Origin: Proales similis
Lineage: Eukaryota > Rotifera > Eurotatoria > Ploima > Proalidae
DNA: 64,000 bases
Assembly (NCBI GenBank): GCA_019059635.1
Contig: JAGVRJ010000006.1
Location: 1,798,001-1,862,000, forward strand
Direction: 5' to 3'
Below, one piece after another: positions 1 through 11,543 of this stretch (the first letter of the stretch is position 1; each line of letters begins with the position of its first letter). Both the position numbers and the translations under genes were made by a program. The notes below the pieces were generated by a model that did no database searches, was not told the DNA's origin, and saw nothing but the letters and a program-made list of their open reading frames with translations.

Positions 1-413
1 ATTTCGGATCTTGACGACTAGGCGCGTCAGGATCGGTCATAATCAGCGTGTAAAACGCATTTTGGTCGGCTTCCCAACTCACCGTCGGCTGGTTTTTCAC
101 CTGAAGAATGGAAATCGACCGAAGTAGGGCTCAAGATTTACTTATTGTCAGAATAAACCCAACAGACCTGGGTGGGAGTTAGAACATTTCCACTGTCGGC
201 AGACACATTTGAATCGGTCCATCGAACCTGGTGGCAGGCGATTAGGCAAGAAGCAAGCTCGTATCAATTCATATCTACCTCAAGGCCTTGAACGGGCGCC
301 GAGTCGATAACGTCTGGCACAATCTGATGTTTATCCATTGTTTGGCTTTGCAGCGACGATTCAGTCAAATATGAAAACGCAAGTAAGACTGAAAAGAATT
401 TTAGATGCGTCAT
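1..413 (-). CDS. Secreted PEBP-family protein (partial, 5' end)
   Basis: N-terminal part of a phosphatidylethanolamine-binding protein whose 3' end lies beyond the window edge. Three exons (413-279, 227-168, 100-<1) join in phase 0. Exon 1 starts with a hydrophobic signal peptide ([13 protein letters not shown]) and then IVPDVID, exon 2 ends NVLTPTQ, and exon 3 carries QPTVSW and the family signature DPDAPSR. The order IVPD, LTPTQ, QPTV, DPDAPSR is that of PEBP1/CETI proteins. PEBPs bind anionic ligands and modulate kinases or proteases. The signal peptide makes this a secreted member, like nematode OV-16 or insect antennal PEBPs, rather than cytosolic RKIP. Ligand and role cannot be told from the visible part. 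Confidence 0.82.
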
Positions 414-785
414 CTCTTTTTTATAATCTGAATAACGCATTCAAAGCGGTCGCGTGTGTGTTTGCCTGCGTCAAATATGCTAAGAAAAGTTGAGATTATG
501 CCTCGTGTAGTCTAGATCGACTTAAATTTAACACTTTCGAGGCTGGTCTAAACGCTGGAAATCCTTTAAAAAGTTCATCTGAAACACCAGCAGCATCCAA
601 CGAGCTTGAACAATTCCAGAATAGATCGACTTTTTTGCTGTTTTTTTTCTGTTTCTTTATTTCGCTTAGTCAGAAGAGGAGAGGAATAGGTCGATCGAGG
701 TGGGGGATTGACTAGAAAGATCTTTTTTTCTGTTTTGCGTTTTTTTTTTAATTTGTTTGTTGACTTGATTGAGGAGACGTTTGAA
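414..785. other. Intergenic, PEBP upstream / TRPV downstream
   Basis: About 370 bases between the PEBP start and the TRPV stop, both on the minus strand. Open frames here are short and T-rich, with no recognisable protein. It presumably holds the PEBP promoter and the TRPV 3' UTR; no specific site is convincing. Confidence 0.5.
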
Positions 786-3741
786 TCAGCCCATATGATG
801 CTGATCGACGTCACGAATCGACTCCTGAAAAGCCTGCTTATTCTCTTTTATTGTGGCGCGCTCGTCCTCCTTTTAAATTGCGAGAGTTAGGTTTAAGCAT
901 TTTTTGCGTCCTTGAAAAGAATTCAAACTTACCGCTTGGTGCCATCTGACTATGAATGCTTTGGTGCCGTCGGCCCGCTCATGAATGTAGCGTTTCTGTT
1001 GCTTCAATCTCTCTTTGGTGTTTATGTTCTGCTCAACAGCTAGGACCTGCCTGCCCCACTTTTTTGCGCAAATTAGCTTCATTTAGCGCAATTGGGCAGA
1101 AACTTGACCAAGACTCGTTGCTCACCTGTCTGACCCATTCAGTGGCTCGTGCGTTTGTCTTTTGTTGAGTGTGGTCCATCATGGCAATGAGCATGTTCAC
1201 CAGCAGCACTTTGCCAAGCATCATGAAAACGGTGAAAAATACCTTTTAAGCAGAGGCGAGTTGATTGACAACAGTCGTTTAGGTCGTTTAGAGTAAAATG
1301 TCAAACTCACTTCGCCCATCAGCAGATATGAGGAGAAATAGCCGACGTTTTCGAACGAATAAGTCACTTCTCCAAGTGTCATAATGAACGCGTCGAGCAT
1401 GGACTGCAGTTGTGAATAGTAGACTATTCGGTCGCGCGGTCCACAAAAGTCAATGATCAAATAGAACACTTGGTCAAACAGACGCTTAGCAACGAATCAA
1501 GCGAGCAGGAGCATTTGGCCAAGACTTACTCTGTGAGAAACCGATCAAGAATATTGAGAAAATGATGAAGAATCGAAGCATGTCAAAGCCCAGAATCAGG
1601 TGGATATTGTAGACAAAATTGCAAATCAAACGGAATCCGCTGAAAGACGGATATATTAAACTTTGATGTGAATATTGACTGAATTGGACCTTACCGTCCA
1701 AAGTAAATTGAGTAGAATGATAATAATAAAATGATGAGAACAACAAGAATGTCTTCGGCCTGCGTGTTGCACGTCAGTCTGAACGGTAAAATCAAGAACT
1801 GACACAGTAATGCTAGAATGAAGCAAATCTTTGTCGGGTTCATGATGAGCGTCTTGAAAAATAGGCGCCACTTCTGAATGTAGAACTCGTTAAGAGTGAT
1901 CAAGAAGAACACGAGCGAATAGAGCAGAACAATAATCTCCATGATTGTCCTCGGCTAAACAGTTTGAGATAAAGGTTAAGTTGTTGGTTTAAACAAGCTC
2001 TGTTTGATTACATAATGGGCCGAGTCAATCGGATTCAAGTAGGCGCATTCGCATCCTGGCTTTAGCCGGTTGCTTTCTTCCTTAATGGTGTAGCCTTCTG
2101 CAACCAGATGGTCGTAGTACAAACGCTTCAAGAACACGGTGACCGCCGTTAGAATAAAGTAAATCGCAAATATGACCAGCTCAAGATAGAATCTGCAATC
2201 AATTTTATTAGGATGATCATGAAACGGAAAGCAAGGCGGAGAGAACTTGCCTGAATCTGACGAACGTGGTCCATTTCTTGAACAACAAATCAGTCAAGAA
2301 ACCGTCGAGTAGCTCAAGATGACCCGCAGTGCTCTGTCAAGTTTTGTGTTCAAACGGTCAGATTCAGACGATGAATCGATGATCTTACCGTATTGAGAAT
2401 TATGTAAAGCGCGCTCTTGGTGTCTATGGTTCCGTCCGAGGAGATGGTGTCCACGTCCTCGAGTGAATAAGCAGCACATGAGACGTCTGCATAGATCCAA
2501 TAGACGGTGCGAAGCGTCTCCAGAATGTACACGAATATCTCTTTTCTGCACAGCTTGGCTGCCAGAGTCAGCGGCGTGTAGCCCTGTTTGTTCTTTAGCT
2601 TCAAGCTCGCTCCGGCTTCTACCAGCAGTCTGAATAAATTCTTTCGAAATATCAAACCAGTCATTTGTTGCCGACTGCCGTAAGATTAGGCAAAAAAGTT
2701 CGACTTACCACATTGTTGTTAAGAATCAAAAGGTGAAGAGCTGTGTTCCCGTTGGCGTCCTGGTTGTCTAGATTGGCACCGTTGGCGAGCAAAACGCGCA
2801 CGCATTCTTCTTGATTGAGCACAGCAGCGAAACTTAATGGATACTCGCCATAATAGGCGTGTCCTTGGTAGTCGGTGTCCACCGGGAGAGTAGGCCACTC
2901 TTGATAGAGAGTTTCGTGACGGAGATTCTTTTGGTCTTCTGGATAGAAGAAACGTCCAGAACAGCGCTGATTGACGTCAGCCCCTTTTGAGATCAAATAC
3001 GAGACCATGTATGGGTCCTCGTTTACAATTGCCAAGTGCAGTGCCGTTTGTCCTATTCTCCACTTTAAATCAGAGCGTTCAGATGATTCGATCCCGACTT
3101 ACCGTAATACTCGTCGCCCACGTAAATGTCGTTGATCAGAGCCGGGAATATTTCCAAAATGCGAATGGCCAGTTGATTGTGGAGCCGGCTGCTGTTGAAG
3201 AAGCACAGATGAAGAAGATTGCCACCGTAGATTCCTCGCTTGTCTATGTCAGCGCAAATGAAGCGAGTCAGTTCGGGTCGATTGATCGCTTCAAAATGCC
3301 GAGATATGAATTGAATTCGGATGATTGAACGGAATGAATGTGCGCTCACCTGATTGAACGAGCTGTGTTTCGGTGGTCTTAAAGTTCTTGAGCTTATCTT
3401 TGCGAAGTGACCGATGTCTGACCAACGTCTCAATTGGAACCTTAAAGTTCATTCGGTGACAAAAAATAAACACAAATCGCGAAGCGGGATCGATTGCTCA
3501 CCATCTGGCCTTTGCCTTCATTATACAAGAATTGTTTGTACTTTGTGCGAATCAAGTGGTCGACTTTTTGAAAATTTCTGCTGAAGATGGCCTCGGGCAT
3601 CAAGTTGATGAGCTCGCCGTTGCCGTTCAAGTCAAGCAGTTCATAGACCTCGGGAATCTCGTCCAGATGCCGAGTAGGCATCTGAAGCACATCCTTCACA
3701 GGCCCTGGTTCGGCTTTTTCTTGACTAGGCTTGTTGCCCAT
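786..3741 (-). CDS. nan: TRPV-family cation channel, nanchung-like
   Basis: Thirteen exons (3741-3502, 3440-3350, 3288-3103, 3052-2709, 2640-2389, 2333-2251, 2192-2012, 1954-1695, 1639-1530, 1468-1311, 1242-1126, 1058-933, 869-786) join in frame to about 743 aa. The N-terminus has VYELLDLNGNGELI, followed by ankyrin repeats (residues about 115-345) containing DEYYG, GRFFYPEDQK and GEYPLSFAA, motifs of the invertebrate Nanchung/OCR branch. Six membrane helices follow; S6 contains LLVNMLIAMM and is followed by a TRP-like segment. Nanchung forms mechanosensory channels with Inactive in arthropod chordotonal neurons; that role is inferred from the family. Intron 6 uses a GC donor. Assignment to nanchung rather than inactive/OSM-9 is likely but not proven. 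Confidence 0.85.
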
Positions 3742-5704
3742 TGCTTAGTGTGGCAACGGTAAAAATCTAAAACCGTCAAGTTGTTTTTTTTTCTTATTTC
3801 CCTTCATCGGCTTTGCTGCACCTTCGGCTCTTACACGCGTCAGATCGATGCAGTTGGCAAACAAAAATGGCTGTTGGGTTAATATTTGCGCAAGTGAATT
3901 GAACACGCAAGAGTTTAAAGCTCGCCTGCTCGTTCTCTTTTCACTATGCTTGGATGGTTGGTGCGCTCTTTTTTTTATTGATTTTCTTCAACTCAATTGT
4001 TTCGATTTGAAAGGTTATGAAGCGAATTGTTTGCCGATTGATTTAATGAGTTAGAAAGAGAGCGTGGGTACAGAGCAGAGGCTGGCTACGAATGGCAGCC
4101 AATAAATTTATAAGCCACTTTATTTGCCGCTAGTTTTCTGCCTCTGACTCGTGTTTTTCTTACAGGCGCCCAGCAGGATTTAAACGGCACAAGACGGAAA
4201 ACAATAAAAGACCAAGCGACTGCAAGGACCATTCAGAACGGATTTGACAGCTCTAAGCAACAAAAGCATTTTATTTTGTGTCACTCAATCGGGTTACAAT
4301 TAGCATTTTCGAGTTGAACGCAGCCAGAAGGTAAAATAGAGACGAGCGAGCGAATTGGGCCAACTTTTCTTTTTCGCTTGATTGTTTATTGCGCACAGTT
4401 TCATAATTGCTTGATGCAGCCAAGTTTCGACTAGGCGACGATCGATAAAATTATTAAATGCTCTTTGGTAGCGATCTGAATTGCGGCAGCCACATCGTCA
4501 GGAAGAGTTGATTTGAAGAGTGCCGGGTTACCCACGCCATATTCTCTAGTTTTTATTCTCTCTAATTCGTGTCAACTGAAAAACCCGAGAGATGGCCGGA
4601 TTTTTGTCGGGCACGTGTTTGCCTTGTTGGTTGGAGGCCAGACAAGCGCGTTAATGTTTTTTTTTAAAAAGCTCAACGAGAATGAAACGCCGCTAATTTG
4701 AATTGAATAGGCCAAGACCACAGTGAGAAATGTTGATTTTGAATGAATGAATAAAAAGGAAAATCTTCTTGATCGAGGTTTATAATACAAGCGACGCTTA
4801 GCGCTTTGCGGACGCAAGTCAAATAGTGACCCGATTTGCCTGTCAGACAGAAGCCGTCTAAACGCGGACAAGCTAGCGAGCGAGCGAGCGTCTCTGCTCA
4901 AATTTACATGAATTTCGCTGCCTGTTCGTTTGACCGCCCGCCCTCTTAGTCTAATCTCCGGCCGATAATAAATGTTTTAGATGTCGAGCTGTAATATCCA
5001 GTTAGCCTTATGTAAACCAAGCGAGCTGTCCAGTTTCTTGCAAATTAACATAACTCATGGGCCCGATGGCTAGCCAGTCAGCCAGCCGCTTGTCATGCAT
5101 GCTCGAGATTGTTAAATTTTCGTGTCATTAAGGTTTTGCGAGCATGCTTGACTGTGCGCTCCTAATCTCAATGCTAATCGTGGCCGCCGAGAAGCAGCAC
5201 CGCAAGAGCGGATTAGATGCGCGCTTAATCTCAACCGCGCGCGCCTCACATTCGTGTTCGACTTGTATAACTGTGATAATCATGTTTTTGCTCTCTTTAC
5301 TGGCCTCGGTCTCCCTGTCTATCTCTGTCCCTCTTTCTCTATTTATCCATGTAAATCTTGACTAATAATTTCGGTCATTAGAGGCCTAAACGCTTTATGT
5401 TTGGACTTGATTTTGTGTTGTCAAACTTATTCCCTCTTTTTTTTTTTGCGTTCGTTTGCTTGCTTCCCGCAATATCAGCACGCTTGTGATAATGCTCGGA
5501 ACGTGCTGGCCTTTCAGTATGTGCAGCAAATTCACTTCATATTTCAATTAAATATCTTTTACGATCAAGTTATCTTCTAATCGTACTTTAGAATAGCTAG
5601 CGATGCTACTTGGGTTCAAGCAGCAAAGCGTATAGGCCCAAACATCATCCGTGAGACCAGCGATTGTCGAGAGTAAACTGAAACTAGAAAATTAGAGGCC
5701 GAAG
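3742..5704. other. Intergenic between divergent TRPV and MMP genes
   Basis: About 2 kb separating two divergently transcribed genes, so it must contain both promoters. I see no conserved protein frame, RNA gene or transposon. A short gcga repeat sits near 4867-4885. Open frames in this stretch show no domain or splice support. Confidence 0.5.
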
Positions 5705-7942
5705 ATGAATCGGAACAATTTGATGCTGATGATTTTTTCGCTGATTATCACTTTGGCCTGGACCCAGTCAGATACTAGCGGATCAAGTATTCCGGACAAT
5801 ACAGACGCGGCACGTGTAAATAGAAATGTTCGAGAGGCCAGACTCGACCCGATCTCTTACCTCAGCAAGTTCGGTTATTTCGGCGACAAGTCGGTCCTGG
5901 GCAAAAAGTCCGGCCGCCTCATGATGTATCCCGACTCGTACTTGCAGCGAGCGAGGAAAATATCGGTCGAGGACGCGATAAGAAATTTTCAGAAATTCGC
6001 CGGCCTCGAAGTGAACGGTCAACTGAACAACCAGACACTGAAGATGATGCAGATGCCTCGATGTGGTCATCCGGACGGTATACGCGAACAGGCGGCGGCG
6101 CGCAAGAAACGCTACGCTCTGCAGGGAAGCAAATGGACCAAGCCTTATTTGAAATTTCGAATCGGAAAATATCCCAAGTTCGGCTCGATGAGCAGAGAAC
6201 TGATCATTCAAGAGCTGAAGAGGGCATTTGACTTGTGGAGTGATGTAGCCGATGTAGAGGTGCTTTTCGAGCCAGATAAGTCAAACTTCAAAAGCCTTTT
6301 GCTGTTCGACGAGAATAGCATGTCGGACAAGAGCGAAGAAAACGTTGACATCGATGTTAGATTTGAGACCGGATATCACGGCGATTCAGAGCCATTCGAC
6401 GGCTCTGGTCTAATTCTGGGTAAGCGCACATTCGCTTCCGATTGAACTCGCCACCTCTAATCAGGCGTTCCTCAAGGCCATGCGTATTTTCCCGAGTTTG
6501 GAGGCAGCACTCACTTTGACGCAGACGAGTTCTGGACGAGCCGATCGAATGACGGCGTCAATCTGTTCCAAGTAGCTGTTCACGAGTTCGGTCACGCTCT
6601 AGGACTTGAGCACTCGGATAATTACGAGGCCATAATGGCTCCGTTTTTCAGGTAAGTCACCACTTGGTCGTGGAAAAAATTTGCCCATTCCCAAACCGGT
6701 CAAATTCATCCTTCAATCTAAAGGGGTTACACAGATAAATTCGAATTGCATCGAGATGATATAACTGCCATCGAGCTTCTGTACGGTAAAAGCAAACGTC
6801 ACAATGCTCAACCTGAACCGCAACCTGTGAAGCCGGGAAATCTTCCGTCGCCCTATGAAAACAATCCGTACAACTTCAACTCGAGCAACCAGAAAAAGTT
6901 CATGCACGCAATGCCTGTGCCTTTTAGTCCAAAGATTTTCAACAATCCGATTGAGACTTCGACACAATACTTGCCGCCAATTGCTCAGCCTGTCAATTCG
7001 CTGTGCCTTGATGGATCGTTTGACGCCATCAGCTTGTTGTCCGACGGATTCACTTACATATTCAAGGGAGCCTATGTGTTCAAAATGGGCCCGGACTTTC
7101 GCATAGACGTTGACTATCCCAAACTGATCAGCACCGTGTTCACCGGCTTCAACGGCATCGAGCCCATTCACTTGCCCAACGACCTCGACTCGGTGCTCTA
7201 TGTGCCTGACCGAGGCGTGACTTACTTCTTCAAAGGAAAAATTTACTGGCGAACAAGCGGCTTGTACGAACTGGATCCGGGCTATCCGCGTTTGATAAGC
7301 GAGAACTTTTACGGACTGGACGAACAGTCCGGTTTCTATGGCAAGCTGGACGCCAGTTTTGTGTGGTCGGGAAACCAGCGCACCTATTTCATTTCGGGCG
7401 ACCGATACTGGCGCTATGACTTCAAAATCGGCGCAATCGAGCCTGGCTACCCCAAGCGACTTTCTATTTGGCGTGGCATTCCGCCGACTGTCAGCAGCGC
7501 TTTCTCCTGGATAAACGGCAAAACCTATTTCTTCAGCAACCAGGTCTATTACCGTTTCAACGATCTATCATTCAAAGTGGAGGACACCTATCCGAGCTAC
7601 CCGCGTCGGAACGTCGATTACTGGTTCGGCTGCAACACCTACAACCGACTGGGTCAGCTGGTTCTCAACACGGAGCCCAACCAAGTCGGAAACCGTTCTA
7701 CAGCCAACTTGGATCTAAGCGACTACGAGAACTTCGAAAGTCGAGAAAAACTAGAGAACGTGAACTTGGGTCAGAAAGTGTCCGACGAAGTAAGATCTCG
7801 ACTTTTGGAAGCGATTGTCAACAACAACAACAACTTTAGCCCGGAAAAAAATCGATTGAGTGACGAAACAAGCGGAGCAGTGTTCTTGCGTCAATCTTTA
7901 TTAAATCTGCTGCTGATTCTCTGTGCTCTTCTCCACTCATGA
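5705..7942 (+). CDS. Matrix metalloproteinase, probably GPI-anchored
   Basis: Zinc endopeptidase that cuts extracellular matrix. Exons 5705-6419, 6465-6651 and 6724-7942 give 706 aa. Order: signal peptide (1-21), peptidoglycan-binding-like prodomain, cysteine switch PRCGHPD (Cys120), furin site RKKR (133-136), catalytic domain with [11 protein letters not shown] (278-288; Glu279 catalytic) and the Met-turn AIMAPFF, then a four-blade hemopexin domain (about 394-602) closed by a C-terminal Cys. The last 17 residues ([17 protein letters not shown]) form a hydrophobic tail after a polar linker, as in GPI-anchored MMPs such as Drosophila Mmp2; anchoring is inferred. The furin site suggests activation in the secretory path. 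Its stop lies 27 bp from that of the convergent TSEN15-like gene. Confidence 0.95.
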
Positions 7943-7969
7943 TTTGGTCGCAACAACAGCTGTGAGCGT

Positions 7970-8618
7970 TCAGCTGCTCTTTCGACACAACTCCTCAGGA
8001 CTGAACGGACTCTCCATTCCTGATGTATAATCGTAGTAAACTGTGGTCATGTCTTCAGACACAAACGCCAATCTCACTCTAAAAATAAGGCCGAGAGGTT
8101 AAATTAAATTTCGCTTTTTTGTTTTTTTTTTTGTTTTTTTTTTTAGTTTGCTAGACAATCGTGTTAATTGTTAATTCATCTTTCCCTCTCTATCTCTCTT
8201 CTTTTTTCTTTTCCTCGTCAAATAAAAATAAATAAGAATTTGCCTTTTGATGCCTTTCTCTTCGTCCAATTTCTCTATGAATCGATCAACAAAATCAATT
8301 TCAAACAGTTCATTGCGCTCGTCGATCGGCAGGACAATCTCGACTTGTTGATTGCGACAAGTTTCAAAGTAAAGGTTATCCAATGCCTTTTTGACGCATA
8401 TTTTGCCGTAGTTGTGAACTAGAAATGAATTAGAGCACCAGTTTCAATCAAATGGTGGTGGACAGTTTTGAGAAAACCTTCACAAAGGTCCGCGTAGACG
8501 TGGAAGCTAGCTTGCTTATTCTTGGCCTCCAAACCTGGCTCAATCTGTTCGTCCACTCAAAAAGGCCTGCTTTAGCTATAAAATTCGTCTGAGTGACTAT
8601 TCAGCCGGACTAGGCACT
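7970..8618 (-). CDS. TSEN15: tRNA-splicing endonuclease subunit Sen15-like
   Basis: Small gene too fragmented for a long open frame. Coding exons 8555-8478, 8418-8244 and 8078-7970 join in phase. The start codon appears split, with A at 8618 ending an upstream exon and TG at 8555 beginning the next. The product is 120 aa. Its end, RLAFVSEDMTTVYYDY, matches the SEN15 C-terminal signature (human TLAIVESDSTIVYYKL, from memory), and SFHVYADLCE matches the N-terminal helix. SEN15 is a structural subunit of the heterotetramer that removes tRNA introns in the nucleus. The last intron (8243-8079) has a GC donor and a poly-T stretch. The converging MMP stop is 27 bp away. Start position is the least certain part. 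Confidence 0.68.
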
Positions 8619-8971
8619 GAATTAGGAACGGACGAAATGAGAGCTGAAAACGAATTCCAAATGAATTTCAACGGTTTATTGACGTTAATAAATTAAAACA
8701 ACAACAACAACACAAATCGTCTTGTTTGTTTGGCTTTTCTTGTTCTTTTTTTCTAAATTTTTGAGTTTGACAGCGATTTAAATCTGCGATCAATTCGCAC
8801 CGATTGGAAAATAATTAATTCATGACGAAGCAATCAATGACACTTGGACTGAATACGCTTAAGATAATCACAATTAATTGACTGCAGCACAGGAGCAGCC
8901 ACAGTTTAAAATCTAAACTCGTCCATCGTGTGACTCTGGGTCTAGCGCAGAGCGGACGAAGAACGCTCGGC
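8619..8971. other. Intergenic, TSEN15 upstream / ATF6 3' region
   Basis: AT-rich spacer of about 350 bases containing a short CAA run (8697-8711). It should hold the TSEN15-like promoter and the ATF6 3' UTR. No other feature recognised. Confidence 0.4.
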
Positions 8972-11543
8972 TCACTCTTGATTGAAAAAGTATTCCTCGT
9001 GAAGAATTTTCAAATAGTCGAGTGGTATGTCATTGACCCGCAAGTTGAACAGACGAGTGTCGTAGACTTCGCAGTCGATCTGAACGAACTGAATGTACTG
9101 GTCTTTGGGATCAGAGCCGTTCAGGTTTATGGTGAGCGACGAGGGCATTATGAGCGACATGCGAGGTCGCTGCGTGAGATTGCGCGCCATTGCCGGAAAC
9201 GTCACATGATCCCGTCTGAACGAAACGTAGTAGAATGTGTCGTTTCTTTGCCGAATTGAACGAGCGAAGCTCTCGTATCGTCTGTTTTGAATGTTGTAGA
9301 GAGAGACGGGATAGTTTTTGTTTGGACCGTTATTGTTCCTGATGCGATCGGGCTGCTGCTGCTGCTGTGTTGAGCTTCGATCTCCAGCCTGTCTCAGAGC
9401 AAGTGATGGATCGCGCGGTCTCATTTCATTTGGCTTTCGATTCAAATTTCGCCAGAGCGAAGAGCTCACGTAGCCAAACTTGTCATAATTGGCCGCGCTC
9501 GCTTTTGGATCGTCGCGGACTCCAAACCAACCGTCCAGATCTCGGTTTAATCTTAGAAATGTTAAACAGGCTGTAATCTTCTGCACATCGATTCCTTGAA
9601 AGGCGCTTACTTTTTAAAGTGTGTCAAATTCTGGTAGTTGGTGCCATTTTGCATCAGCTGATAGCAGGCGTTTAGATCGAGTAGATGCCACGTGCCATTT
9701 ATGTTGACAAGCTCCATACTGGTGTTGCGTCGATTGGTCAGATTGTTACCAGTCGAAGTGCTTTCTGACTCCTCGCTCGGCAAACTGTAATCTTCGTCGG
9801 CGAGTAAATGCCGCGAAGCGACACTTCTTTTCACCAGACTTGCGTCAACCAGTGCACCGTCTCGCGCCTTGGCCGCCGCCAGGGCCGCAAGTTGATCAAC
9901 TTGATTGCTTTGTTGTTCGCCAGCACGATAAAGCACGGCGCTCGACTCAATAGACGGCTCGTTCCAAGTGTTCCTATTTGAGAAGAGTGTCAAGTCACAA
10001 GAGCCCTTCCGACTGATGCGCGGCTAATTACATGAACGGGAAAATGTTGAACACGCAGACCATGAACACTGCCATCATGATAAACGGGCGTTTCATCGGC
10101 GTGGACCTGATGCTCTTGATCAGATTGTTGCCGCTGGTGATTGTTTTCTGGTTAAATGGCAGCGTTTTAATTATTGTGATCTTGCCGCCGCTGTTGGCAT
10201 TAGTGGCACCGCTGCCGTTAATGCCTTTGTTTTCTGCTGTCTGATTGGCGAGTCTTGTTTGCAACAGTTGCTGTTGCTGCTGCTGTTCTTTCAGCACACG
10301 ATTCTCGGTCTGAAGAACGAGCACCTTTTCCCTCAGCGCCTGATTCTCACTGGCTAGTTTGGTGTTCTTCTCTCTCATCTCTTCAAGGCTCTGCTCTAGA
10401 CTTTGTAAATACTGTCACAGAGCACACATAAGTTAAGCGAGTCTCGTCCGAGTCATATTTAAACCTATTTACCTCCTTTTTGCGCTTGCGACTGAGACAG
10501 GCCGACTCGCGATTCTTTATCATTCGAGTCTGTTTCTTCAGCAAATTGATCTTAACAGAGATTATTGGTGATGACCGTGCTAAGGGGTTTCATTCAGATT
10601 TGTTTACGTCTATGTAAGCCGACGGACTGCTCAATGTGGGCGAGATCGACTTTTCAGGGGAAGCTGAACTCGAGGTCGGCTTGGCTTGGATCGCAGCTTT
10701 TACCACACTGGTCTTGGCGCGCTTGGCTTGAGGTTCAACGTTTGCTGCAGTCAAGAGGATCGGCACTGTGCTGGGCAGCAAAACTGTTTGCGGTTTAACG
10801 TCTACTTCAGATTGACTCGGCTTGGGCGATATTCGCTTTAGATTAGATTGGCCGATGAATTTGTGCTGGTTGCTGGGTGAAAGAGGCTCTTGTTTGAATT
10901 TGAAAGGCTCAATGCAGATTTCGTTATGCTCCATTCGTTTCAACATGCTCTCGATGTTGTTGAGAAGAGCTTCGGTATTCTGATTATCATCTTCGCCGAC
11001 TGCAGTCTGCTCAAGTCCTTGGTCTTCGATTGAACTTAAAAGTTGATTGAGAGATCCCTCGTTCAGCAAGGCCAGGTCGGTGTCTGTCTGCATTTGGCCA
11101 GCATCAGAATACTGAGTCTGATACGATTGCTCGGACGAGAGCGGCGAGTCTATCAGTGAGACTATCAGAAACGAATTAGTTCTGGGCGATCAAGCGATTG
11201 AGAAAAAACTCTTTCTACTTTGTTCTAGAGGGCTCGGCTCGGCAGCTGGCAGAAACTGAACGCCTTGTTCACAATTTGTAAATAAATCGGCTGGAAAGTC
11301 CAAGAAGTTTGTATCAGCAACACTGGTGATTCCGAACGGGTCAGGCGGTGAATTGGACGACGAGGGACAAATGGGCGTAAGAGCAGATACGCCCGAGTCA
11401 GAGTCGTCGTTTGAATCAAACGCATTCGCTGACGAGGACGAGGCGATATTGAAGAGTATGTCGTCCATTTGATGGATGTTCGGATCGGGCTCGACTACTG
11501 AAGGCTGTGCGATCAAGTCATCGCAGTTGATGAACATGTCCAT
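8972..11543 (-). CDS. ATF6: ER-stress transcription factor ATF6
   Basis: ER membrane bZIP factor that is cut in the Golgi under unfolded-protein stress and moves to the nucleus. Six exons (11543-11219, 11161-10608, 10550-10473, 10411-10032, 9973-9611, 9551-8972) join in frame to 759 aa. An acidic N-terminal activation region is followed by the basic region NRESACLSRKRKKE (about 306-319), a leucine zipper with a Gln run, and a membrane helix (about 429-446) containing N-I-F-P, matching the Asn/Pro pair needed for site-2 protease. RHLL at about 501-504 fits a site-1 protease site. The luminal end has YVSFRRDH and IQIDCEV-like motifs (here FVQIDCEVYDTRL) typical of ATF6. Divergent to CDC73, with a consensus ATF6 site between them. 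Confidence 0.93.

Noticed and set aside
4572-4901. 109-codon minus-strand frame between TRPV and MMP
   Set aside because: Composition is random-looking, with no domain, signal or splice context.
5144-5365. 73-codon plus-strand frame with a hydrophobic C-terminal half
   Set aside because: Could mimic a small membrane protein, but arises from TC-rich repeats and has no supporting start or family.
8419-8440. A 20-nt intron in the TSEN15-like gene
   Set aside because: A 59-bp intron (8477-8419) with a CTAAT branch site uses the same acceptor, fits the usual size here and gives a better SEN15 match.
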